Part shown: piece by piece, positions 1-5,184 of the stretch | Layout: each line of letters opens with the position of its first letter | Numbering within the stretch: the first letter of the stretch is position 1 | NCBI GenBank assembly: GCA_030430725.1 | Contig: JAUIKP010000169.1 | Span: 1 to 6,992, forward strand | Origin: Nitrospiria bacterium | Lineage (GTDB): Bacteria > Nitrospirota > Nitrospiria > Nitrospirales > UBA8639 | Length of the DNA: 6,992 nt | Reading direction: 5' to 3' | Made by a program: the position numbers and the translations under genes | The notes under the pieces: generated by a model | Databases searched by the model: none | Seen by the model: the letters and a program-made list of their open reading frames with translations, nothing else | Told to the model about the DNA's origin: nothing

Positions 1-1
1 T

Positions 2-637
2 GCGGTTGATATTGATAATGTCCTAGGCCGGGCGGAACCGGAAGTGCAGCGTTTATTTCAGGAATTGACAGGAAGGTTATGGCCTGTGGGTCTGTATGGC
101 AGTGCGGGTGGATTAGATGCCAGCCATTTAGCGCCTGAGCTGCTTGAAGAGATTTTCTCTCGGTTTCACCAGGAGTCTATCCCACGGTTACCCCTTTTCC
201 CTGGGGCAAAACAAGCCTTGACACTCATCCATCGTCGCTATCGGATTATCATTGTGACGGCTCGGCGTCCGTATTCACGACCTCAGACTCTTCGTTGGTT
301 GGAAGGACATGGCCTTCCTTTTGATGCGCTGTACCACACTGAGGAGAAAACCGACATTCCCGAATTGATAACCGCCGCAATTGACGATCATCCTCACCAT
401 ATTCAGGCATATCGTGCTCTCGACAGGCAGGTCTTTGTTATGGATCAACCCTGGAATCGTGCCATTCCCCATGCTGATATTATTCGGGTGAGTGGTTGGG
501 ATGCTCTGGTGCAATGGTTACATGTCCGACATCTCCCTGATTGGCCCAAACATATCCCTGAGTCTCCTCCTTTTCGACAGTTGTTCTCTTCTCATCTCAA
601 GGTTCCTTCTTTAACCGCGGCTGGTGTTCCGACGTGA
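2..637 (+). CDS. HAD-superfamily 5'-nucleotidase (NT5C/YqfW type), 5'-truncated by the window edge
   Basis: The reading frame is open from base 2, so the start codon lies upstream of the window; 211 codons plus the stop are visible. The HAD phosphohydrolase motifs appear in order. Motif I is VDIDNVLG (bases 5-28), with the nucleophile and acid/base aspartates. Motif II lies in IIIVTARR (bases 245-268). A lysine region follows in EEKTDI, and motif IV is AIDDHPHH (bases 377-400). The later stretch QVFVMDQPWNR...IIRVSGWDAL matches the conserved end of YqfW/NT5C-type deoxyribonucleotidase-like proteins as I remember them. Members are cytosolic, Mg2+-dependent and predicted to dephosphorylate nucleotides; the substrate here is unknown. 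Motif I has Asn where many HAD proteins have Gly. The tail after the domain (about 40 residues, Pro-rich) looks unconserved. The GTG at 44 is not the true start, because motif I lies before it. HAD fold is secure; subfamily is likely. Confidence 0.85.
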   Translation, partial: AVDIDNVLGRAEPEVQRLFQELTGRLWPVGLYGSAGGLDASHLAPELLEEIFSRFHQESIPRLPLFPGAKQALTLIHRRYRIIIVTARRPYSRPQTLRWLEGHGLPFDALYHTEEKTDIPELITAAIDDHPHHIQAYRALDRQVFVMDQPWNRAIPHADIIRVSGWDALVQWLHVRHLPDWPKHIPESPPFRQLFSSHLKVPSLTAAGVPT

Positions 638-784
638 TTCCCACAGACGTAAGTGTCCAAATGCTGGGCGTTGCAGGAAAGTTTTTTAAGGAAATTGCCG
701 ATAGAGAGCCGAGGTTCTTTGCTGTGGAAAAGCGGGAAAGACCCCGTATCGTTAATTTCCTGTTTTGCGAATTCCAGAAAACTG

Positions 785-1270
785 ATGACAACTTTGCCTA
801 TCCACACGGTTCTGCTTGTTGACGATAATCCGGATGACTGTGAAATTGTCAAAGAGGCATGGGAGGAAATCCCGATAGGACAGGAACTGCGGTGCGTGAA
901 TGATGGCACCGAATTGTTGGATTATTTATATGGCCGTGGTGTATTTTCGAGGAGAGAATGCGCACCACGTCCCAGCGTGATTCTTCTGGATTTGAATATG
1001 CCTCACATGACCGGAGAGGAGGTTCTCATTGAAATCAAGAAGGATCCACTCTTAGCATCTATTCCCATTGTGGTGTTAACGACATCCAAAGCTCCAAGAG
1101 ATATCTGTCATACCGCCGGGATGGGGGTGAATGGATACATCCAAAAACCCAATTCTTATAGCGGCTATCTTCAGATGTTTGCCAATTTGAAAACGCATTG
1201 GGCGGAAATTCTCGCACAACCATTGGCAGGAAGTGGGGGAGATTTCTCCAGCAATATTGCCTGGTGTTAA
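785..1270 (+). CDS. Single-domain response regulator (CheY-like receiver, Rcp1-type)
   Basis: This 161-residue protein is essentially one receiver domain. The acidic pair is D13-D14 in VLLVDDNPDD, the phospho-acceptor is D69 in VILLDLNMP, the switch Thr lies in VVLTTS (T99/T100), and the conserved Lys is K121 in YIQKP. There is no output domain, so it should act by protein-protein contact or as a phosphorelay intermediate in the cytoplasm. The DNP.D start and LTTS..P pattern are typical of the Rcp1-like family often paired with phytochromes or hybrid kinases. No kinase gene is visible here, so its partner must be elsewhere. I chose ATG 785 because the fold begins five residues later; a longer frame from 653 adds 44 residues unlike any receiver. 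The ribosome binding site is poor (CAGAAAACTG). The last 20 or so residues (Gly/Ser-rich, ending WC) extend beyond the domain. It lies 147 bp after the nucleotidase gene on the same strand. Confidence 0.9.
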   Translation: MTTLPIHTVLLVDDNPDDCEIVKEAWEEIPIGQELRCVNDGTELLDYLYGRGVFSRRECAPRPSVILLDLNMPHMTGEEVLIEIKKDPLLASIPIVVLTTSKAPRDICHTAGMGVNGYIQKPNSYSGYLQMFANLKTHWAEILAQPLAGSGGDFSSNIAWC

Positions 1271-1411
1271 CAGTCTCTGTGGTGCGATATGTGCCATTCT
1301 TCCAGGCAAAGTTTGGTGTCTATTCCTTCTTCTCTCTTTGCCTCCCATGACCCCTCTTGTTCTAGATTGGTGCGTTCCCTCCAATGACGGCCCGTTTTGT
1401 GAAATGTCTTG

Positions 1412-1427
1412 AATTGAATGTTCAATT
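1412..1427. promoter_or_regulatory. Palindrome AATTGAA-TG-TTCAATT, possible operator
   Basis: This is a perfect 7-bp inverted repeat around a 2-base centre. It lies 12 bases upstream of a TATGAT box (1439-1444) and overlaps the weak -35-like TTGAAT. Its size and symmetry suit a dimeric regulator, but AT-rich DNA can give such palindromes by chance, and it lies 290 bp before the nearest plus-strand start. Confidence 0.25.
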
Positions 1428-1597
1428 AGATTTCTTCTTATGATCGATTGTTCCGATTTTTGGTAGCGTGCTACTTCTCTTCCAGTATTCCTGCTTTTCA
1501 ATATGTCAAATCCTTAAGTGGGATGGTGAATGTTCGCTTGGCCTGGATGCCGGACTTCTGTTTCCTCCTCCCCTCAAGTTCCCTCCTCAACAACCGA

Positions 1598-1612
1598 CAC
1601 TATCCTATAGTG
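1598..1612. promoter_or_regulatory. Palindrome CACTAT-CCT-ATAGTG, possible operator or promoter element
   Basis: This is a perfect 6-bp inverted repeat with a 3-base centre. TATAGT at 1606-1611 inside it matches the bacterial -10 consensus at five of six positions, but no good -35 sits at the right distance. The half-site TAGTGA recurs at 1622-1627. The palindrome lies 33 bp before the alternative GTG start (1645) and 105 bp before the preferred ATG (1717) of the exported-protein gene, a plausible place for transcription control of that gene. Confidence 0.3.
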
Positions 1613-1716
1613 ACTAACGAGTAGTGATAATGGGAGGTCAACCTGTGTGTTCATCCTTTCAGGGATCCTCCGATCATTCCTTGCGATTGAAAACCTTGGG
1701 GACAATGGGAAACGCT

Positions 1717-2568
1717 ATGAAAACACATTTTATCTTGACGGGTGCAGCTTTTGTGATGGGAACAACATTGTTGACGACAAGTTTTGCCTCTGAGGTCTCT
1801 GAATATTTGATATTGACCCGTCACCGGGACTCGAATGGTCATTTACTGGCGGGCCCCACACACCATCAATCGCAACCTTCCGTAATTCAAAAAACGGTCG
1901 TGCCTGCTCAACCCCAGACTTTTGAACGGCGAAGCACGGAGTGGGGAATGAATGCCCAAGAGGTCAAACTGAATGAACCGGTGCAACCGGTTTGGGAACT
2001 TCAATCTCCGGTATTGGAGCCCTACGAGCAGCGGGTAGGGTATCGTCGTCAGATCGAAGGAATTGACGCGTCCTTAACCTACACGTTTTATGAAGATCAA
2101 CTTGCACAGGCGAGTTATTTATTTGAACCCACACATGATGATCCCGTGGACTATGTGGAAGATTTTCATACGTTACAAAATTGGATAACCGAGTCCTATG
2201 GTATGCCGACATCGGTTCAGGAAATCTGGTTAGATTCGTTGTACCAATACGATCAAAGTCTCTGGGGACAAGCTCTGCTTCGTGGGCATCTCAAGATGGT
2301 GGCGGAATGGCGGAACGAGACCACGAATATTACTCTTCTGTTAGACGGAGGAGAAGATACGATTGGGTTAATGGCTGATTTCGATAGCGTGGCGGTCATA
2401 GCTCCGGCTTCAATGGAGGCCAGAGTTATTGAGGAAAATCCTCTTGTGGAAGATGCCACAATTGGAGAAGCCTCTGTCGGCGAAGAGCATCCAATGGAAG
2501 CCCCGTCAGAAGAAGAGATGGCAACTGAACCCATATCCCAAGAAAATCACCAGGACACAAAGCTGTAA
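1717..2568 (+). CDS. Exported protein of unknown function with acidic C-terminal tail
   Basis: I do not recognise a named family. From ATG 1717 the 283-residue protein opens with a classical Sec signal peptide: MK at the N-terminus, a hydrophobic run at about 5-22, and probable cleavage after SFA (residue 24), so it is likely periplasmic. Residues 32-70 are polar and Gln/His/Pro-rich. Residues 74-226 form the conserved-looking core, starting TEWGMNAQEV and continuing with alternating beta-like segments (SLTYTFYEDQLAQASYLF, a YGMP turn, a final LLLDGGEDTIGLMADFDS). This WGM..EV opening with tandem short strands resembles uncharacterised envelope proteins I have seen without names. From about 234 to the end the chain is Glu/Ala/Pro-rich and disordered-looking. 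I chose ATG 1717 because GGGA sits 6 bases upstream and the signal peptide is then normal. GTG 1645 has a better ribosome binding site (GGGAGG) but would add 24 residues before the signal. A strong terminator follows 44 bp after the stop. Confidence 0.75.
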   Translation: MKTHFILTGAAFVMGTTLLTTSFASEVSEYLILTRHRDSNGHLLAGPTHHQSQPSVIQKTVVPAQPQTFERRSTEWGMNAQEVKLNEPVQPVWELQSPVLEPYEQRVGYRRQIEGIDASLTYTFYEDQLAQASYLFEPTHDDPVDYVEDFHTLQNWITESYGMPTSVQEIWLDSLYQYDQSLWGQALLRGHLKMVAEWRNETTNITLLLDGGEDTIGLMADFDSVAVIAPASMEARVIEENPLVEDATIGEASVGEEHPMEAPSEEEMATEPISQENHQDTKL

Positions 2569-2612
2569 ATTCGCTGTCCAGTCCCTACCGACGTTGAATA
2601 CTTGTTTCCCAT

Positions 2613-2642
2613 GGGAGGAGGCCCTGCCTCCTCCCTTTTTTT
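2613..2642 (+). terminator. Strong intrinsic terminator after the exported-protein gene
   Basis: A perfect 10-bp GC-rich stem (GGGAGGAGGC 2613-2622 pairing with GCCTCCTCCC 2626-2635) closes a 3-base loop and is followed directly by seven T (2636-2642). It lies 44 bp after the TAA at 2566-2568 and fits only the plus direction, since the minus direction has no T-run after the stem. Confidence 0.93.
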
Positions 2643-2698
2643 CTTGTTACTCCAATATTTTCAAATGTTGATCGGGTAGCCATGACAAATGGAATTCT

Positions 2699-2904
2699 CG
2701 GGTCTGTTGAAAAAATCCGCCAGCGGTGTTCCCTGCCTCCGCCGTAGCGGCTTCGCGCAGGCAGGTCGCCATATTTCCGTGCTCACGTACTACGCGTACG
2801 CTCCGCGCGCAAAAACGGCTGCGATCTTCCCTTCGACGTGACTCAGGGCAGGACTGGACGGACCCTTCGTGAAGACTCAGGGCATGCTTTTTTGAACCGA
2901 CCCG
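2699..2904. repeat. MITE/REP-like dispersed repeat with terminal inverted repeats
   Basis: The ends are imperfect inverted repeats: GGGTCTGTTGAAAAAA (2700-2715) against TTTTTTGAACCGACCC (2888-2903), 14 of 16 positions pairing, plus an outer C-G pair. Inside are a CCTGCCT/AGGCAGG stem (2732-2738 / 2759-2765) enclosing CCGC-CGTA-GCGG, a CGTAC/GTACG-rich centre near 2788-2802, and a 34-bp-period duplication (listed separately). The interior is more GC-rich than the flanks. It encodes no protein and no transposase. I see no clear target-site duplication. From memory, elements that begin with a GTTGAAAAA...CCGCCAGCGG pattern are scattered between genes in Nitrospira-like genomes; that is recollection, not a search. 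It could be a non-autonomous mobile element or a folded-RNA/REP-type repeat. Confidence 0.6.
2829..2884. repeat. Two direct copies of CCCTTCG-N4-GACTCAGGGCA, 34 bp apart
   Basis: The unit occurs at 2829-2850 and at 2863-2884. Eighteen of 22 positions are identical and all differences fall in the 4-base centre (ACGT versus TGAA). CCCT and AGGG can pair within each unit, and the second copy also has a CTTC-GT-GAAG hairpin (2865-2874). The unit resembles the CCCTTCGAC...CTCAGGGC short motif seen between genes of many environmental bacteria (from memory). It lies in the right half of the larger inverted-repeat element, so this looks like one repeat nested in another. Confidence 0.7.
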
Positions 2905-3074
2905 GAACATTTGATGAGTCATCTCATCCTGGACAAATTTGCCGTTGAACATCTTTATTATTCAACACTCCCTTCTTGGGTTTTTCCAACCTATAAAAAT
3001 AATGGTGTGCTTGAATCCCAGGCGTCTTTGGTCAATCAATGGAGAAGGTGAACCGGTGATTTGGGGAGAGCGTC

Positions 3075-3686
3075 TTACCAATAACCAAACGGATAATACG
3101 GATAAAACCGGCCATATCCTCCCCAGTACGGAAATGCATAGGGATAGAAGAAGGGTTGAGGATAGGGTCCATACCGGTTGAAATCAGGAGAATACGCTGG
3201 CCAGACTTTGAAATGTTTAATGGTGAGAGTGGGATAGGTATATACAGTTTCATCGAGACCCTGTTGGACAGAGCCGGACAGTTCTCCAACCAGGGTGAGC
3301 CGGGTTCCAGGGGGAACTGTGGCGGGATCGAGAAATTGTTTCTGTTTTGCAATAAATCGTCCTTGGGATTGCGTAAGTTCAGTTGTGGGCTCCTGTTCGT
3401 CTATGAGAGGTAATTGAAGGATCGTGAGTTGGGTTGAATCCTTTAATCGTTTTGCCGCCAGGACTTGGCCTCCAAGTATAATCAGTTTTCCCTTGAAGCT
3501 GTCAGGATCCTCTTTAATGCGTGGGAACAGTAATAGAGGGTCGATGTGTTCGGCCAGATCAGGAGGAAGAGTGCTTTTGTAAGTGGTAGAGCATCCACTG
3601 ACACAAAACACGGTGAGCAATAAAAGGAAAACCAATTTATAGGGAAAAACAACAGGTGGGAGACTATTGGCCCTCGAGTCAGTCAT
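3075..3686 (-). CDS. Slp-family outer-membrane lipoprotein
   Basis: This 203-residue protein has a lipoprotein signal: basic/polar start, hydrophobic run at about 17-28 and lipobox VSGC with Cys32 as the lipidated residue; Ser at +2 favours the outer membrane. The body matches Slp (PF03843): LFPRIKEDPDSFKGKLIILGGQVL near the start, then QGRFIAKQKQFLDP (108-121), GTRLTLVGELSG (127-138) and HFKVWP (158-163). These parallel E. coli Slp blocks such as GRLLARQSGFLDP and IQVWH. Slp proteins are starvation- or stress-induced lipoproteins without a known enzymatic role. The last 40 or so residues (from 164) are unusual, made almost only of Tyr, Phe, Pro, Gly and Trp, and are absent from E. coli Slp. 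The ATG at 3686 is well set: AAGGAG (3691-3696 complement) lies 4 bases upstream, and a promoter candidate lies just beyond. The gene is transcribed alone, convergent with the exported-protein gene. Confidence 0.88.
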   Translation of the reverse strand: MTDSRANSLPPVVFPYKLVFLLLLTVFCVSGCSTTYKSTLPPDLAEHIDPLLLFPRIKEDPDSFKGKLIILGGQVLAAKRLKDSTQLTILQLPLIDEQEPTTELTQSQGRFIAKQKQFLDPATVPPGTRLTLVGELSGSVQQGLDETVYTYPTLTIKHFKVWPAYSPDFNRYGPYPQPFFYPYAFPYWGGYGRFYPYYPFGYW

Positions 3687-3710
3687 CTTGCTCCTTCATC
3701 ATCCTTTTAC

Positions 3711-3739
3711 AGCATATTCCTCCACCGGAAAAGATGCAA
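3711..3739 (-). promoter_or_regulatory. Candidate sigma-70-type promoter for the Slp-family gene
   Basis: On the minus strand, -35 TTGCAT (3734-3739) and -10 TATGCT (3711-3716) are separated by exactly 17 bases. The match to consensus is modest (three and four of six), but the spacing and the distance to the ATG at 3686 (about 25 bases) are right, and the leader holds the AAGGAG ribosome binding site. Confidence 0.35.
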
Positions 3740-3757
3740 ATCCAATTAGATGGATTT
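3738..3757. promoter_or_regulatory. Inverted repeat AAATCCA-N6-TGGATTT next to the Slp promoter, possible operator
   Basis: Two perfect 7-bp arms (3738-3744 and 3751-3757) flank 6 bases. The inner arm abuts and overlaps by two bases the candidate -35 box of the minus-strand Slp gene, a typical place for a dimeric regulator. It could also be a chance palindrome in AT-rich DNA. Confidence 0.35.
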
Positions 3758-3847
3758 GATGATTCTGTTGATCCGGGATATTTCTTTGCTACCAGGACTG
3801 GCTGCAATTCTCCCAGATGGGATCTCAGACTGGGGCCCGTTTGGTGA

Positions 3848-4010
3848 ATAGGCACTCCGACCCATTTGCCCAATCTTGGCTCTGTCGGGCTTGTTTGCGA
3901 GTCTGGTCGTCAGAAAATTCCGAGGTGCCGCTAGGAATCTGGTTATGGACATCCTGTGGGCATGGGCTCTTGATGGCAGGGGAAAATGCTCAAACTCCTT
4001 GAAGATCAAA
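3848..4010 (+). pseudogene. Possible decayed GlsB/YeaQ/YmgE-type small membrane protein gene
   Basis: Read in the frame from 3876, the stretch gives GLFASLVVRK...G...NLVMDIL. This resembles the GLIAGFIAS.(V)V...G.G...DIVLGIVGA.VGG core of the transglycosylase-associated / GlsB small integral membrane proteins. From about 3950 the match continues only if bases are restored. ATGGACATCCTG-T-GGGCAT-GGGC-CTCTTGATGGC reads as MDILLGIVGALVG after adding a few bases, while the actual frame gives a Trp-rich nonsense run and then a polar tail. At the 5' end the expected start ATGGGCATTCTG appears as ATAGGCACTCCG (3848-3859). The intact family product is about 80-90 residues with three membrane segments; none could be made here. 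This reading is by eye from memory of the family and could be over-fitted. The alternative is plain non-coding DNA. Confidence 0.35.
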
Positions 4011-4160
4011 AACACCAATGACATTGAGAAGAAAATGAATATAGGGGAAGAATCAATTTTGGGTTCCATCCATACGGACGGAAGCCTGGATTCGGCTTCT
4101 CCCCCCAAAAAACCGAATGACTTGTGTTTTTCATGCTGAGAGGTGAATCGTGCTCAGCAA

Positions 4161-4484
4161 TTAAGGCTTCTTCTTTGGTGTGGAAAATGTGATTTCGGTC
4201 GCCACCCAGTCTCGGTTTTCAGGAACGTCCTTTTTTGACACCTCGGCCACGAGGCGGTCCCCGACCTGCAACCGGGCATGTTCTACATGAATGCCATTTT
4301 GTTGAAACGTAATTTGAGGATGAAAGGCGAGAGTCACGGATTCCCCTTTTGGAGTTGTGACCACCACATGGTCATTTCCCAATTCGGTGACGGTTCCCAT
4401 TACATGAGGAGCATCGCCATGGGCCCAGGCGGGGGTGGTCAGAAACAGAGAGCACAAGATGGCCAAGATGCTGAAATATTTCAT
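4161..4484 (-). CDS. Small exported periplasmic protein, His-rich, DUF5666-like
   Basis: This is a 107-residue protein. MKYFSILAILCSLFLTTPAWA is a textbook Sec signal peptide with cleavage after AWA (residue 21), giving a mature protein of 86 residues that begins HGDAPHVMG. The body (GTVTELGNDHVVVTTPKGESVTL... LQVGDRLVAEV) looks like a small all-beta, OB-like domain of the DUF5666 kind often seen as short periplasmic proteins beside metal-resistance or electron-transfer genes. Histidines at 22, 27, 39, 55, 66 and 69 suggest metal contact, which is inference. The tail is basic (PKKKP). I chose ATG 4484 because AAAGGAG (4493-4499 complement) lies 8 bases upstream and the signal peptide starts there; the open frame runs 35 codons further upstream but overlaps the cytochrome gene's end. 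It follows the cytochrome c gene by 25 bp and is almost surely co-transcribed with it. Confidence 0.82.
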   Translation of the reverse strand: MKYFSILAILCSLFLTTPAWAHGDAPHVMGTVTELGNDHVVVTTPKGESVTLAFHPQITFQQNGIHVEHARLQVGDRLVAEVSKKDVPENRDWVATEITFSTPKKKP

Positions 4485-4509
4485 GATGGTGACTCCTTTG
4501 ATTATAAAA

Positions 4510-5115
4510 TCAATGATGGTGCTCTTGGGGGAAAACATCCTCTCCCGATAAAAATTGATCAATCGCCTCCTGTTGCTCCCGTTCTTCACGGGTAAGAGGA
4601 TTATATTGTTTCATCTCCGAAATTTCTTCAGGGGTGATATTGGGGAAATGTCGAATGAGGTGAACTAATTTCCAACTATCGACATCTTCTTCCGGCAGAC
4701 CTTTCCCCCAGGCCGGCATTCCAGTAAATCGTATGCCGTAATGGATAACATAAAACAATTCTCCATCAGCCATGGATTGAATCGCAGGGTCCCTGAGGTC
4801 AGGAACAGGAGGATAGAAATTCGGCCCCATATGTGTTTTCCCGCTTCCATCATTGGCGTGGCAGGTGGCGCAGTGATCGGCAAAATGATGTCGGGCTTGT
4901 GCAAGATTTTCAGGAGAAAAAGGGACGGGGTTTGACATTTTGAGAAAGTGGCTCGGCGTTGCCAAATGGCGGATAAACCTGGCCGCCTTCACTTCCCATT
5001 CAGGCGGCGTAGCTTTGGCGGAGAACGTGCCGGGTAGCAACCAGAGCGCAGCTAAGGTAGACCCGACCAATAGGAGAAGAAGAATAATGAAATAGATTTT
5101 GATTCGTCTCAACAT
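4510..5115 (-). CDS. Membrane-anchored mono-heme cytochrome c (class I)
   Basis: This 201-residue protein has an N-terminal membrane anchor (about 6-27, IYFIILLLLLVGSTLAALWLL) after the positive start MLRRIK. No clear cleavage site follows, so it is probably tethered to the inner membrane with its domain in the periplasm. The heme site is CATCH (C82, C85, H86), and the sixth ligand is likely Met133 in TGMPAWG. The spacing of about 47 residues and the segment GPNFYPPVPDL between them suit a class I cytochrome c. A helical region near 147-160 (WKLVHLIRHFPN) closes the fold. The C-terminus is charged and ends EHHH, as in some small cytochromes found near copper-handling genes (from memory). It should carry single electrons between envelope partners; the partners are not visible. 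It is the first gene of the two-gene unit with the small His-rich protein. Its own ribosome binding site is poor. Confidence 0.92.
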   Translation of the reverse strand: MLRRIKIYFIILLLLLVGSTLAALWLLPGTFSAKATPPEWEVKAARFIRHLATPSHFLKMSNPVPFSPENLAQARHHFADHCATCHANDGSGKTHMGPNFYPPVPDLRDPAIQSMADGELFYVIHYGIRFTGMPAWGKGLPEEDVDSWKLVHLIRHFPNITPEEISEMKQYNPLTREEREQQEAIDQFLSGEDVFPQEHHH

Positions 5116-5133
5116 AATTGATCAGCTGTTTAC

Positions 5134-5163
5134 AGTGTACCTGTTCGGGGATTTTCTTCACAA
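5134..5163 (-). promoter_or_regulatory. Candidate promoter of the cytochrome c unit
   Basis: On the minus strand, -35 TTGTGA (5158-5163) and -10 TACACT (5134-5139), each four of six to consensus, are separated by 18 bases. The -10 ends 18 bases before the ATG at 5115, giving a very short leader without a clear ribosome binding site. Confidence 0.35.
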
Positions 5164-5171
5164 GTCAAATG

Positions 5172-5184
5172 GAGGATCATCCTC
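5172..5184. promoter_or_regulatory. Palindrome GAGGAT-C-ATCCTC in the divergent promoter region
   Basis: A perfect 6-bp inverted repeat around one base lies 8 bases upstream of the candidate -35 of the cytochrome unit, in the 196-bp gap shared with the divergent kinase gene. It may be a regulator site for either or both. Confidence 0.3.

Larger units (their letters stand above)
1271..1716. other. Gene-free stretch between the response regulator and the exported protein
   Basis: I see no credible gene on either strand. The stretch holds an 8-bp inverted repeat with a 24-base loop (AGGCAAAG 1304-1311 / CTTTGCCT 1336-1343), not followed by a T-run and so a weak terminator candidate at best. It also holds two compact palindromes, at 1412-1427 and 1598-1612, listed separately. 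A possible -10 box TATGAT lies at 1439-1444, with only a poor -35 (TTGAAT, 1414-1419, 19-base spacer). The last 93 bases (from 1624) remain open in the frame of the next gene. They include a GGGAGG ribosome-binding-like site (1632-1637) placed 7 bases before an in-frame GTG at 1645, so the 5' boundary of that gene is not certain. Confidence 0.6.
2569..3074. other. Intergenic island: terminator, repeat element, small hairpins
   Basis: There is no credible gene in these 506 bases. In order they hold the terminator of the exported-protein gene (2613-2642), a 206-bp repeat element (2699-2904), a GATGAG-TCAT-CTCATC hairpin (2913-2928) and a GTTGAA...TTCAAC inverted repeat (2944-2966). The stretch separates convergent genes. 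No T-rich intrinsic terminator is seen for the minus-strand lipoprotein gene that ends at 3075, so the hairpins listed, or the repeat itself, may do that work. Confidence 0.6.
3687..4160. other. 474-bp gap between two minus-strand genes, without an intact gene
   Basis: The right part of this gap is the 3' side of the small periplasmic protein gene and the left part is the Slp promoter region. In the middle is a possible decayed gene on the plus strand (about 3848-4010, listed separately). Near 4081-4099 is a GAAGCC-N7-GGCTTC hairpin, and at 4134-4159 a TGCTGAG-N12-CTCAGCA inverted repeat just after the stop of the small-protein gene. In the minus direction neither is followed by a T-run, so they are not standard terminators. 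Open frames on both strands here show no family signature. Confidence 0.55.

Noticed and set aside
653..784. In-frame 44-residue extension of the response regulator
   Set aside because: The added residues do not belong to a receiver fold, and the domain begins right after ATG 785, so the upstream part is most likely non-coding.
2699..2904. CRISPR array or insertion sequence
   Set aside because: There are only two direct repeat units with 12 bases between them, no cas genes and no transposase frame.
2647..2952. 101-residue open frame on the minus strand
   Set aside because: It lies over the repeat element and is explained by its GC-rich palindromes; the product is Arg/Cys-rich with no domain.
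3746..4108. 120-residue open frame on the minus strand with a hydrophobic stretch
   Set aside because: It has no ribosome binding site or family signature, and it overlaps the stretch that reads better as a decayed plus-strand gene.
4081..4159. Intrinsic terminator for the minus-strand cytochrome unit
   Set aside because: Two inverted repeats are present, but in the minus direction neither is followed by a T-run.
4485..4589. Longer form of the small periplasmic protein starting at 4589
   Set aside because: The extra 35 residues overlap the cytochrome gene in another frame and precede a perfect signal peptide that has its own strong AAAGGAG site.
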